Source of the DNA: an uncultured Bacteroidales bacterium
Lineage (GTDB): Bacteria > Bacteroidota > Bacteroidia > Bacteroidales > Muribaculaceae
NCBI GenBank assembly: GCA_958418815.1
Contig: CATZGB010000001.1
Location: 62,001 to 126,000 of the forward strand
Length of the DNA: 64,000 bases
Reading direction: 5' to 3'
Below are positions 17,033 through 25,616 of the stretch, piece after piece. The position numbers and the translations under genes were made by a program. The notes below the pieces were generated by a model, which had not been told where the DNA came from, did no database searches, and saw only the letters and a program-made list of their open reading frames with translations. Position 1 is the stretch's first letter. The number at the start of each line of letters is the position of its first letter.

Positions 17033-17959
17033 ATGAGAGAAATCGACGACATAGCCCGGCTGCGCCGCTCGTTCCTTGGCTACCTGACCCTGCAACGGGG
17101 TCTGTCGGAAAACACCCGTGAGGCTTACGGAATGGACATCGACAAGCTCTTTGACTGGTTAGCCACAGGCCGCGACGACGGGCCGCTGCCACTGCGCCAG
17201 GTGGAATACGCCACCCTCCAGGAATTCATGGCCCAGGTTCACGACCTCGGAATAGCCGTGCGCTCCCAGGCCCGTCTCGTCAGCGGCATCAAGCAATTCT
17301 TCCATTACCTGCGTGTCGAGGGCTACATCGACAGCGACCCGTCGGAACTGCTGGAGGTGCCGCGCATAGGCCGCCACCTGCCCGAGGTGCTGTCTGTCGA
17401 GGAGATAGACTCCATGATAGCTGCCATTGACCTCTCAACCCCCGAGGGCATCCGCAACAGGGCCATAATCGAGACACTTTACGGATGCGGGCTGCGCGTC
17501 TCCGAACTGGTCAACCTCGAGGTCTCCAAAGTATATCTCCAGGAACAATACCTCATCGTGGACGGCAAAGGCAACAAACAGCGTGTGGTGCCGATGTCAG
17601 AGGTGGCCATCGACCGCATCCTGGAATACATGCGCGAGGCCCGCAGCAAGCTCGAGGTGAAACCTGGCGAAGACAACATACTCTTCCTCAACCGCCGGGG
17701 CTCACGCCTGACCCGCCAGATGATATTCACCATCATACGCCGCCTGGCCCTGAAAGCCTACATACGCAAGACCATCTCACCCCACACCCTGCGCCACAGC
17801 TTCGCCACCCACCTTCTCGAAGGGGGCGCCAACCTCCGCGCCATCCAGCAGATGCTCGGCCACGAATCCATCTCCACCACCGAAATCTACCTCCACCTCA
17901 ACCCCACCCTGCTCCGCACCCAGATTCTCCTCCACCATCCCCGCAACCACCGCGACTGA
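17033..17959 (+). CDS. xerD: site-specific tyrosine recombinase XerD
   Basis: The 308-residue protein has the length and two-domain layout of XerC/XerD: a SAM-like N-terminal DNA-binding domain (about 8-95) and a catalytic domain with the first Arg in YGCGLRVSELV, the HTLRHSFATHLLEGG box containing His and Arg, GHESISTTEIY with the last His, and the Tyr nucleophile in EIYLHL. It resolves chromosome dimers at dif with XerC and FtsK. No phage, plasmid or att sites are nearby, so it is read as the housekeeping enzyme. XerC and XerD are hard to separate by eye. Confidence 0.9.
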   Translation: MREIDDIARLRRSFLGYLTLQRGLSENTREAYGMDIDKLFDWLATGRDDGPLPLRQVEYATLQEFMAQVHDLGIAVRSQARLVSGIKQFFHYLRVEGYIDSDPSELLEVPRIGRHLPEVLSVEEIDSMIAAIDLSTPEGIRNRAIIETLYGCGLRVSELVNLEVSKVYLQEQYLIVDGKGNKQRVVPMSEVAIDRILEYMREARSKLEVKPGEDNILFLNRRGSRLTRQMIFTIIRRLALKAYIRKTISPHTLRHSFATHLLEGGANLRAIQQMLGHESISTTEIYLHLNPTLLRTQILLHHPRNHRD

Positions 17960-18001
17960 CCTCCCCCGCGCCACAATGAGAAAAAGCCGCCGGCCATAAA
18001 C

Positions 18002-18051
18002 AGGCCCACGGCTTTGACAATATCAATAGGCCCACGGCTTTGACAATATCA
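18002..18051. repeat. 26-bp tandem duplication
   Basis: A 24-bp unit (18002-18025) is repeated exactly at 18028-18051, separated by AT. It lies just after xerD at the start of a 480-base gene-free stretch (17960-18441) made almost entirely of repeats and hairpins. Confidence 0.8.
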
Positions 18052-18130
18052 GTGCTTTGGCAATCCCTTCTATCGACGGGCAGGGTTCATTCTGAGTAGA
18101 CCGGACGGATGGAATGTGTCCGGATGGCGG

Positions 18131-18260
18131 GCGCATTGTGAAAATCGGGAGGGGGCGGTGGCGGGAGCGCGGCACAGCACCGGGATGTCTGAGCCCGCAG
18201 GGCGAGTTCCCGGTGCGCCGTGCGGAGCCACCAGGCCCCCTCCCATAGATTTTCACGCGC
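18131..18260. repeat. 130-bp imperfect palindromic element
   Basis: Left and right halves pair in blocks: GTGAAAATC with GATTTTCAC, GGGAGGGGGC with GCCCCCTCCC, GGTGGC with GCCACC, and GCACCGGGA with TCCCGGTGC, around a loop at about 18186-18207. The element is intergenic between xerD and leuS and carries no credible ORF. The long stem suggests either a non-autonomous repeat family or a structured RNA end. Confidence 0.65.
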
Positions 18261-18273
18261 CCTTGGCCTTTTG

Positions 18274-18298
18274 GTTCTTTTGGGCCCGCCAAAAGAAC
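18274..18298. repeat. short perfect hairpin in the leuS 3' spacer
   Basis: GTTCTTTTGG (18274-18283) and CCAAAAGAAC (18289-18298) form a 10-bp perfect stem with loop GCCCG. It could stabilise or end transcripts; there is no adjacent T-run. Confidence 0.6.
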
Positions 18299-18357
18299 GG
18301 AAACAAAGAACAGAAACAAAGGACAGAAAAGAAAACAAAAGACAAACAATAAAACAG

Positions 18358-18410
18358 AAAAAAGGCTTTTCCAAGCCGGAGGAAACCAAATTCCCCACTC
18401 GGAAAAGCCC
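18358..18410 (-). terminator. intrinsic terminator of leuS
   Basis: On the minus strand GGCTTTTCC (complement of 18401-18409) pairs with GGAAAAGCC (complement of 18364-18372) and is followed by six Ts (18363-18358). A second perfect 10-bp hairpin (18417-18440, loop GGCG) lies just after the leuS stop codon. Confidence 0.75.
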
Positions 18411-18441
18411 TTTTAAAATCTTTTTCGGCGGAAAAAGATTC

Positions 18442-21240
18442 CTACCCCACAACGATATTAATAATCTTGTTAGGCACAACGATAATCTTGCGAATAGTCT
18501 TGCCCTCAATCCACTTCGCGGCATCAGGCGACTCAAGAGCCAGCTTCTCGATCTCCTCCTTTGAAGTCTCAGGAGCCACAGAGAGCATAAAGCGGGTCTT
18601 GCCATTGAACGACACCGGCAGATTGATAGCATCAGCCTTGAGATACTCCTCATTCCACTCAGGCCACTGCGCGTCACACACAGTGGAAGCAGCGTCAGCG
18701 GCATCCTCCTTGCCATCAGCGGCAAGCGCATGCCACAACTCCTCGGCCACATGGGGGGCAAACGGAGCCAGCAGTACCACAAGCGGAGTCAGCACCTCAC
18801 GGCTGTGGCAATCAAGCTTGGAAAGCTCATTGACACAAATCATGAAAGCCGCAACCGAAGTATTGTAAGAGAAAGCCTCAATGTCGGCAGTGACCTTCTT
18901 GATAAGGGTATGTACAGACTTCAGCGCCTCACGCGAAGGCTTGGAGTCATCGACAAGCCACTTCTCACCCTTGTAGAAGAGATTCCAGAGCTTCTTGATG
19001 AAACGGTTGACACCATCGATACCATTGGTGTCCCAGGGCTTGCTCTGCTCGACCGGACCGAGGAACATCTCATAAAGGCGCAGGGTGTCAGCACCGTAAC
19101 GCTCCACGATGTCATCAGGATTGACCACATTGAACATCGACTTCGACATCTTCTCGACAGCCCAGCCACACACATACTCGCCATTCTCAAGGACAAACTC
19201 CGCGTCGGCGTATTCCGGACGCCAGCGGCGGAAAGCCTCAGTGTCAAGACGGTCATTCGACACGATATTGACATCGACATGGATGGGAGTCGTGTCATAA
19301 CCGCCACGCAGACCGGCCGACACGAAAGTGTTGGTGTCCTTGATGCGGTAGACGAAGTTGCTACGGCCCTGGATCATACCCTGGTTGACCAGCTTGCGGT
19401 AAGGCTCATCCTTGCAGACCTTGCCCAGGTCATAGAGGAACTTGTTCCAGAAACGTGAGTATATGAGATGGCCCGTGGCATGCTCTGTTCCCCCCACATA
19501 GAGGTCGACCTGCTGCCAGTATTCATTGGCCTCCTTGGAGACAAGCTCGTCATGGTTGCGCGGATCCATATACCGGAGGTAATAGGCCGACGAGCCGGCG
19601 AAACCGGGCATAGTGTTGAGTTCCAGAGGATAACCCTCTTCGGTCTGCCATCCGGCGGCACGGCCTAGAGGAGGATCACCCGACTCTGTGGGGAGATATT
19701 TGTCAATCTCAGGCAACTGCAGGGGGAGCTTGTCGAGTGGTAGCATCATCGGGACACCATCCTTGTAGTAGACCGGGAAAGGCTCGCCCCAATAGCGCTG
19801 GCGCGAAAAAATGGCGTCGCGCAGGCGGTAATTGACCTTGACACGTCCGAGCCCCTCCTTCTCGATGAATTCCTTTGTCCTGGCGATGGCCTCCTTAACC
19901 TCCAGACCATTGAGGTCGAGCTTCTCAGAGGCGGAGTTTATCATCTTCCCCTCCTTGGCGTCGAAGCTCCCCTCAGACACGTCGGCCCCCTCAATCAGGG
20001 GAATGACGGGGAGGTCAAACTTGCGGGCGAAAGCATAGTCGCGGCTGTCATGGGCGGGCACGGCCATGATGGCACCCGTACCGTAACCGGCCAGCACATA
20101 ATCGCTGACCCAGATGGGAATACGCTTGCCGGTAAGGGGATTGACGGCATACGCGCCGGTGAACACACCGCTCACCTTCTTGTCGGCGATACGCTCGCGC
20201 TCGGTCTTGTGCTTGATTTCGTTGCGGTAATCCTCCACGGCCTGACGCTGCCCGGGAGTAGTCACCATGTCGACATACTTGCTCTCAGGGGCAAGCACCA
20301 TGAATGTGACACCAAACACCGTGTCGGCGCGGGTGGTGAAGATTGTCATCTCCACATCAGAATCGGCCACCTTGAACTGCATCTCGGCACCCTCCGAGCG
20401 CCCGATCCAGTTGCGCTGTGTCTCCTTTATGGAGTCGCTCCATTCAAGGCTCTCAAGGCTGTCAAGCAGGCGGGGGGCATAGGCGCTGACGCGCAGACAC
20501 CACTGGTACATCAGTTTCTGCTCAACGGGATAGCCTCCGCGGATGGACACACCCTCGCTGACCTCGTCATTGGCCAGCACGGTGCCAAGCTGCGGACACC
20601 AGTTCACCATCGTGTTGCCCAGGTAGGCGATACGGTAGTTCATCAGCGTGTCACTGCGCTGCTTGTCGTCCATGGCCTTCCATTCCTCGGCTGTGAACTT
20701 CAAGGGCTTGGACTCGGCGGCTGTGTGCCCCTCCGAACCGTTGGCGGCGAAATATGCCTCCAGGTCGGCGACAGGCATGGCCTTCTGCAGCTTCACATCG
20801 AAATAGTGGTTGAACATCTCGATGAAAGCCCACTGGGTCCAGTGGTAATACTCCGGATCGCAGGTGCGTATCTCGCGGTCCCAGTCATAGCAGAACCCTA
20901 TCCGGTCGAGCTGTCCCCGGTAACGGGCGATGTTCTCGGTGGTTGTCTTCTCGGGGTGCTGCCCGGTCTGGATGGCATACTGCTCGGCAGGGAGGCCGTA
21001 AGCGTCATATCCCATAGGGTGAAGCACGTTGAATCCTTTGAGCCGTTTGTAACGGGCGTAGATGTCGCTGGCTATGTAGCCCAGCGGATGTCCCACATGC
21101 AGACCTGCCCCCGAGGGGTAGGGAAACATGTCAAGCACATAGAATTTGGGCTTGCCATGGTCAATCTCCGTATGGTAGACCTTGTTGTCTTTCCAGTACT
21201 GCTGCCAGCGGGATTCTATTTTTCTATGATTGTAGTCCAT
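18442..21240 (-). CDS. leuS: leucyl-tRNA synthetase
   Basis: The 932-residue protein is a full-length class Ia LeuRS that charges tRNA-Leu in the cytoplasm. The HIGH-type motif is in PYPSGAGLHVGHPLGY (about residues 37-52), the KMSKS motif is EKMSKS (about residue 695), the editing domain contains TIFTTRADTVFGVTF and VPAHDSRDYAFA with the conserved Asp, and the tRNA-binding anticodon domain follows. The C-terminal ending KIINIVVG is normal. It lies 12 bases after nadA and is read as co-transcribed with it from the box at 22228-22235. The coding strand is slightly less GC-rich than its neighbours, as often seen for highly expressed genes. Confidence 0.98.
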   Translation of the reverse strand: MDYNHRKIESRWQQYWKDNKVYHTEIDHGKPKFYVLDMFPYPSGAGLHVGHPLGYIASDIYARYKRLKGFNVLHPMGYDAYGLPAEQYAIQTGQHPEKTTTENIARYRGQLDRIGFCYDWDREIRTCDPEYYHWTQWAFIEMFNHYFDVKLQKAMPVADLEAYFAANGSEGHTAAESKPLKFTAEEWKAMDDKQRSDTLMNYRIAYLGNTMVNWCPQLGTVLANDEVSEGVSIRGGYPVEQKLMYQWCLRVSAYAPRLLDSLESLEWSDSIKETQRNWIGRSEGAEMQFKVADSDVEMTIFTTRADTVFGVTFMVLAPESKYVDMVTTPGQRQAVEDYRNEIKHKTERERIADKKVSGVFTGAYAVNPLTGKRIPIWVSDYVLAGYGTGAIMAVPAHDSRDYAFARKFDLPVIPLIEGADVSEGSFDAKEGKMINSASEKLDLNGLEVKEAIARTKEFIEKEGLGRVKVNYRLRDAIFSRQRYWGEPFPVYYKDGVPMMLPLDKLPLQLPEIDKYLPTESGDPPLGRAAGWQTEEGYPLELNTMPGFAGSSAYYLRYMDPRNHDELVSKEANEYWQQVDLYVGGTEHATGHLIYSRFWNKFLYDLGKVCKDEPYRKLVNQGMIQGRSNFVYRIKDTNTFVSAGLRGGYDTTPIHVDVNIVSNDRLDTEAFRRWRPEYADAEFVLENGEYVCGWAVEKMSKSMFNVVNPDDIVERYGADTLRLYEMFLGPVEQSKPWDTNGIDGVNRFIKKLWNLFYKGEKWLVDDSKPSREALKSVHTLIKKVTADIEAFSYNTSVAAFMICVNELSKLDCHSREVLTPLVVLLAPFAPHVAEELWHALAADGKEDAADAASTVCDAQWPEWNEEYLKADAINLPVSFNGKTRFMLSVAPETSKEEIEKLALESPDAAKWIEGKTIRKIIVVPNKIINIVVG

Positions 21241-21252
21241 AATGATTCTTTG

Positions 21253-22191
21253 TTATTTCGACAATTCGAGCATCCTGTCGATGGGACGGATGGCCTTGCG
21301 GGCGATTTCGGCATCCACCTCTATGGCCGGCGACATGTCGCGCAGGCAGTCGCGCAGCTTGGCGAGGGTGTTGAGCTTCATGTAGCTGCAGTTGTTGCAG
21401 GCGCATCCGGCCTCCTCCGGGGGAGCGGGGATGAAGCTCTTGCCGGGGCAGAGCTGGCGCATCTTGTGGAGTATGCCGCTCTCAGTGGCGACGATGAACT
21501 CGGTGGCGTCGCTCTGGCGGGCATAGTCGAGCAACGAGGCTGTCGAACCGACATGGTCGGCCAGCAGCGTCACCGCCTTCTTGCATTCGGGATGCACCAG
21601 CAACCTGGCTCCCGGGTGCTGTTTCTTCAGGTCTATGATGGCCTGCAGGGAGAATTGCTCATGTACATGACACGCGCCGTCCCAGAGCAGCATGTCCCTG
21701 CCGGTCTCGCTGTTGATGTAGTTGCCGAGGTTGCGGTCTGGGCCGAAGATGATTTTCTCATCCTCGGGGAGGGCCTCCACGATCTGGCGGGCGTTGGATG
21801 AGGTGACCACCACGTCGGTCAGGGCCTTCACCGCGGCTGAGGTGTTGACATAACTCACCACGGTATGGCCCGGATGGGCCTTGACGAATGCCTCGAACTC
21901 ATCGGCGGGGCATGAGTCGGCCAGGGAGCATCCGGCCTCTGTGTCGGGCACCAGCACTGTCTTGTCGGGACAAAGTATCTTGGCTGTCTCCCCCATGAAA
22001 TGCACTCCGCAGATCACTATCACCTTGTTGGGCAGGGTGCGGGCCTTGCGGGCCAGGGCAAGCGAGTCGCCGACAACATCGGCGATGTCCTGGATGTCGC
22101 CGTCGGTGTAATAATGGGCCATGATGGCCGCGTCGCGCTCCTGCTTGAGGCGGCGGATATCGGCAATGAGTGCCTCTCTGTCTTTTTCCAT
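21253..22191 (-). CDS. nadA: quinolinate synthase
   Basis: NadA condenses iminoaspartate with dihydroxyacetone phosphate to quinolinate in NAD synthesis and uses a 4Fe-4S cluster. Visible are AHYYTDGDIQDIADVVGDSL, GVHFMGETAKIL, the cluster Cys in AGCSLADSCP, HPECKK and CACNNCSYMKLNTL. I start at the ATG at 22191 (312 residues, MEKDREAL): extending to 22230 would use a TTG that overlaps a -7 promoter box. NadB and NadC are not in the window. leuS follows 12 bases downstream. Confidence 0.96.
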   Translation of the reverse strand: MEKDREALIADIRRLKQERDAAIMAHYYTDGDIQDIADVVGDSLALARKARTLPNKVIVICGVHFMGETAKILCPDKTVLVPDTEAGCSLADSCPADEFEAFVKAHPGHTVVSYVNTSAAVKALTDVVVTSSNARQIVEALPEDEKIIFGPDRNLGNYINSETGRDMLLWDGACHVHEQFSLQAIIDLKKQHPGARLLVHPECKKAVTLLADHVGSTASLLDYARQSDATEFIVATESGILHKMRQLCPGKSFIPAPPEEAGCACNNCSYMKLNTLAKLRDCLRDMSPAIEVDAEIARKAIRPIDRMLELSK

Positions 22192-22227
22192 CTTAGAAGC
22201 TAATGGATTATATAAGGTTTTAGGAGG

Positions 22228-22235
22228 CAAAATTA
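22228..22235 (-). promoter_or_regulatory. -7 box for nadA-leuS
   Basis: CAAAATTA on plus is TAATTTTG on minus. It lies 37 bases before the ATG at 22191 and decides the nadA start, since any longer coding frame would run through the promoter. Confidence 0.65.
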
Positions 22236-22261
22236 CTCAATTTTTCTCCAACCGCCAAACT

Positions 22262-23641
22262 TTACAGGCGCGAGAACTTGTAGGCGAAACCTATCGAGAG
22301 GATTTCCTTGAACTGCCAGTGGCGCCATGATGTGTCCTCCACCTCGGGGGCCTGGGAGTCATACCTGAGATGGCCGTAGACTCTCGCCGACATGAACCGG
22401 TTGATTGAGAAGTCGAGTGTGTTCTCCCAGTCGCCCTGCAGGTAATGGTAGTCGGTGAAGGCAAACAGGCGCGAGGTGTAGGTGATATTGTATGTGATCT
22501 TCCACTTGAAATTAAGCTCAAGCGACGAACCGTATTCGCTCTTTGAGGTCTTTCCGGCCTCGATGCCGAACGCCTCGGGATTGAGGTTGGGATTGGTGCA
22601 GGTTTTGAGGTTGTAGCTCAGAGGGGCTATCGAGGCCGAGAACTGCACTGTCTTGCGTGGATTCTCGTATGAGTAGGTCAAACCGACACCGACATTAAGC
22701 TCGGAAGGGGAGAGGAACGAGGCTATCATCTCGTCGGAATTGACCTTGTAGCTGTTGAGGAGCTGGGTCTTGAACTGCGCGGTGATCGAATAGTACCATC
22801 TGCGGGCTGCTTTCAGACCGAATTTGGAGTTGACCTGGAAGAGGTCTTCCGAGATGTTGTACCTGTGTATGGAGTCCTCCGGGGCATTGTTGAGGGCGAG
22901 CTTGTAAGATGCTGTCGTCTCGAAAATCACATTGGGGTTGAACTTGGGGTTGAGCTTGATGTTGTAGAGCGCCCCGAAGATCATGTTGAGGTTTGAGTTA
23001 CCTCCCTGATACCAGTTGGGGGAGATGTAGGCCTGGGAGAAATGGAGCGACCCGTCGAAGGTGTGGAGCCAGTTGATGCGCTCCGGCTCGATTTCAGGCA
23101 CAACCTGTTTCATCGAGTCGAGGGGGGCTTCCTTGAACTCCTCGACGGTAAGCTTGGCGGTGGAGGGGTCGAGGTGCATGACGAATTTCTTCGGGGGGCG
23201 GGGCATGGTGGCCATGTTGTAGCGGACAATCTCGGGAAGCTCCGACATCACCTGCTGCATGAAATAACGCTGGCGGTAGTTGCGTTTGACCAGACGGTTG
23301 AAAAAGGAGTCAGGCTCCCCCTCGGCGGGAAAAGCGTCGACCAGCGGATCGCCGGCTTTCTCGGAGAGGAACATGTCGTAATGGTCAAACACCAGGGGGA
23401 GGTAAAATATCTCGTTGTACATCCGGTCTGAGACATTGAGGGTGGTGTCGGTGGGGAGGGTCATCCCGGGCAGCACCACGAGCCCCCCTTGCGAGTCGGA
23501 GGGCAACGCCACGGTCTCACCCTCGACAATCAGCTCGTCGAAAAGCGACTGCGCCCCCAGCTTGACCGGAGACATCATCAGACCCGCGAAAAAAAGCAAC
23601 AATGTAATGACCTTATTGGAATCTTGACAGGCAGAAAGCAT
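22262..23641 (-). CDS. DUF3078 family outer-envelope protein
   Basis: The 459-residue protein has an N-terminal hydrophobic segment (about 11-29) that serves as signal peptide. The C-terminal 250 residues match DUF3078: INWLHTFDGSLHFSQAYISPNWYQGGNSNLN is diagnostic, followed by repeated amphipathic strands ending at FAYKFSRL, consistent with an outer-membrane beta-barrel. The N-terminal 170 residues are a separate periplasmic region. Function is unknown. It has its own promoter at 23692-23699 and borders the DnaA-box-rich spacer. Confidence 0.85.
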   Translation of the reverse strand: MLSACQDSNKVITLLLFFAGLMMSPVKLGAQSLFDELIVEGETVALPSDSQGGLVVLPGMTLPTDTTLNVSDRMYNEIFYLPLVFDHYDMFLSEKAGDPLVDAFPAEGEPDSFFNRLVKRNYRQRYFMQQVMSELPEIVRYNMATMPRPPKKFVMHLDPSTAKLTVEEFKEAPLDSMKQVVPEIEPERINWLHTFDGSLHFSQAYISPNWYQGGNSNLNMIFGALYNIKLNPKFNPNVIFETTASYKLALNNAPEDSIHRYNISEDLFQVNSKFGLKAARRWYYSITAQFKTQLLNSYKVNSDEMIASFLSPSELNVGVGLTYSYENPRKTVQFSASIAPLSYNLKTCTNPNLNPEAFGIEAGKTSKSEYGSSLELNFKWKITYNITYTSRLFAFTDYHYLQGDWENTLDFSINRFMSARVYGHLRYDSQAPEVEDTSWRHWQFKEILSIGFAYKFSRL

Positions 23642-23691
23642 GGGAAAATAATCGGTGTATGTGCAAGTTGATACTATCGGTTATCGTCATG

Positions 23692-23699
23692 CAAAGTTA
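23692..23699 (-). promoter_or_regulatory. -7 box for the DUF3078 gene
   Basis: CAAAGTTA on plus is TAACTTTG on minus, 50 bases before the ATG at 23641. Confidence 0.6.
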
Positions 23700-23736
23700 C
23701 TCCTTTTCGCTGTCTTCTCCAAAACCGCCCGCCGGG

Positions 23737-24217
23737 TTTTCAACATTCTTTTTTATGAGATGAATCTAAAGGTTTTGAAAAACGGAGTTTTTTGAATTCC
23801 GACCAAAAATCCTCCCGAATAATAAAGCCTGTTGATAAACGTCATAACTTTCCGGCCTTTGATTTGGATTTCACGGTTATCGACATGCGGCCTGACTGTT
23901 TCAACATGCTGTCAACATAAACAGTGCTTCAAATCAGAGTGTTGCGAGGTTATCAACATGCCGTTGATAACTTTATCAACTGATAACTTCATAGTTTTCA
24001 ACTATTGATAACCCCGGAAAAACGCGTTGAAACAACCATCCAAAACTTGCCCGGCATATATTTGGAGATAACCTGTCGGGTGATTATACAGGGAGCTGGT
24101 TTTATCATCCAACATCTTCCGGAAAATCTTCCCATCCTTTTTTCAACACGGTTTTCAACATGTTTTTCAACAGTGGCGGCGGGGCTGAAATCAGAAGGGC
24201 CACGCTGGTTTTCAACG
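23737..24217. other. DnaA-box-like cluster, candidate chromosomal origin (oriC)
   Basis: The 620-base non-coding spacer 23642-24261 carries many 9-mers close to the DnaA box TTATCCACA. TTATCAACA occurs at 23950-23958 and, on the minus strand, at 23830-23838. Relatives are TTATCGACA (23877-23885), a minus-strand TTATCAACG (23962-23970), TTATCAACT (23973-23981) and a minus-strand TTATCAATA (24003-24011). TTTTCAACA occurs at 23737-23745, 24140-24148, 24152-24160 and 24164-24172, the last three at exactly 12-base spacing; TTTTCAACT (23995) and TTTTCAACG (24209) add to the set. The flank at 23745-23830 is AT-rich. No ORF here is credible. Genes switch from mainly minus to mainly plus strand within the next 7 kb to the right. 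Confidence 0.65.
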
Positions 24218-24226
24218 TGACCCTTC
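24194..24226 (-). terminator. hairpin terminator candidate after lpdA
   Basis: GAAGGGCCACG (24194-24204) pairs with CGTGACCCTTC (24216-24226) with one wobble position and an 11-nt loop, 36 bases past the lpdA stop codon. The T-run is poor. Confidence 0.5.
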
Positions 24227-24261
24227 CGGTGGTTTCTCCTATGGGGAGGAATGATTGGTTG

Positions 24262-25587
24262 CTATGCCTGCGACAAGGCAGAGGGGATAAGTTCGCAGAG
24301 GGTGGGATGGGGGTGGATGGCGCGGGTGACTGCCGATACCGGGAGCCCTGCCGAGATGGCCAGCGACACCTCCATTATCAGGTCGGAGGCATGTGGGCCG
24401 AGTATGTGGCAGCCAACTATCCTGTCGCCGCTGACAACCATTTTCACCATGCCGTCGGCCTCCCCCTGGGTGAGGGCTTTTCCATTGGCCCTGAAGGGTA
24501 GCTTGACCACCCTGAGGGGGGAGATTCCTTGTGCTTCGGCCTGCTCTTCGGTAAGTCCGGCGGAGGCTGCCTCCGGCACCGTGAAGACGGCGGCGGGGAT
24601 GGGGGAGAGGTCGGTGTCGACACCCATCACGCGGCGCGCCTGGGCAGTGGCGGCGTGGGCCAGCTGGCATATCCCGTTGCAGTCTCCGACGGCATACACA
24701 CCGGGGATTGTGGTCTGGAAATTCTCGTCGACGGTTATCCCTTTGGGGGTGGTGGCGGCCCCGGCCTCGGGGAGGCCTTCGGGGATTACAGCCTTGCGGC
24801 CCACTGCCATCAGCACCTTCTCCACATCTGCCTCGCCGGGTTTGTTCTTGGCCTCGTATCTTACCTTCAGGCTGCCGTCGCTGTTTTCCTCCACAGCGGT
24901 GGCTGCGGCGCTGAGGATGAATTTCACACCGCGTTTCGACAGTGAGGAGCGGAGGCGTTTGGCTATGTCGCGGTCAAAGCCGGGGAGTATCTCCTTGCAG
25001 TATTCAATCACTGTGACCTCGCATCCGAGGGCGGCGTAGACCGAGGCGAACTCCATGCCTATCACTCCGCCGCCAATCACTGCCATGGAGGATGGCAGGG
25101 CAGTGGTGTCAAGCAGATGGTCGGAGGTGACACACAGCTCGGCCCCCGGGATGGGGAGCATGGCGGGTCTGGCTCCGGTGGCCACTATTATCTTCGGGGC
25201 GGTGAATGTATCGCCGTCGGCCTCCACCTCGGTGGGGGAGATGAAACGGGCCATGCCTGTCTTGACATCAGCGCCGTTGACCACGGCGGCCACAGCCTCG
25301 CGGAGCTGGGCGACAATCTGGTTTTTGCGCTCCACGATGCGGGGCATGTCGATGGTTATCGTGCCTGCGGGGATGTCAACGCCGAATTCCCCGGCGCGGG
25401 CCGCCTCAAGGGCCGCCTCGGCCGAACGGCAGAAGGTCTTCGTAGGGATGCATCCCCGGTTGAGACAGGCGCCGCCGAGCGGACCCGACTCTATCAACAG
25501 GGTTTTCAACCCTTGTCTCACGCCGCAGGCGGCTGCCGGATAACCGGCAGGCCCTGCGCCGATGACTATAAGATCATAACTGGTCAT
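24262..25587 (-). CDS. lpdA: dihydrolipoyl dehydrogenase (L protein)
   Basis: The 441-residue flavoprotein reoxidises the dihydrolipoyl group of GcvH with NAD+. It has the FAD motif IGAGPAGYPAA (9-19), the redox pair CLNRGCIPTK (Cys41 and Cys46), the NAD motif IGGGVIGMEFA, the second FAD motif YAVGDCNG, and the C-terminal catalytic HPHPTLCE. The usual HAHPT is HPHPT here. At 441 residues it is slightly shorter than the common 465-475. It is the last gene of the glycine cleavage operon, 29 bases after gcvPB, which supports assignment to this system, though it may also serve 2-oxoacid dehydrogenases. Confidence 0.95.
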   Translation of the reverse strand: MTSYDLIVIGAGPAGYPAAACGVRQGLKTLLIESGPLGGACLNRGCIPTKTFCRSAEAALEAARAGEFGVDIPAGTITIDMPRIVERKNQIVAQLREAVAAVVNGADVKTGMARFISPTEVEADGDTFTAPKIIVATGARPAMLPIPGAELCVTSDHLLDTTALPSSMAVIGGGVIGMEFASVYAALGCEVTVIEYCKEILPGFDRDIAKRLRSSLSKRGVKFILSAAATAVEENSDGSLKVRYEAKNKPGEADVEKVLMAVGRKAVIPEGLPEAGAATTPKGITVDENFQTTIPGVYAVGDCNGICQLAHAATAQARRVMGVDTDLSPIPAAVFTVPEAASAGLTEEQAEAQGISPLRVVKLPFRANGKALTQGEADGMVKMVVSGDRIVGCHILGPHASDLIMEVSLAISAGLPVSAVTRAIHPHPTLCELIPSALSQA

Positions 25588-25616
25588 GATGTATTCTCGT
25601 TGGTTGCGGGGTTGGG

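Noticed and set aside
17033..17959. Tyrosine recombinase as integrase of a mobile element
   Set aside because: Length and motifs fit housekeeping XerD, and no att repeats, relaxase or phage genes are near.
18002..18051. CRISPR-like repeat
   Set aside because: Only two units with a 2-base gap; no spacers and no cas genes.
20050..21801. 583-codon plus-strand open frame over leuS and nadA
   Set aside because: It is antisense to two certain enzymes; it has no recognisable domain and arises from GC-rich codon use.
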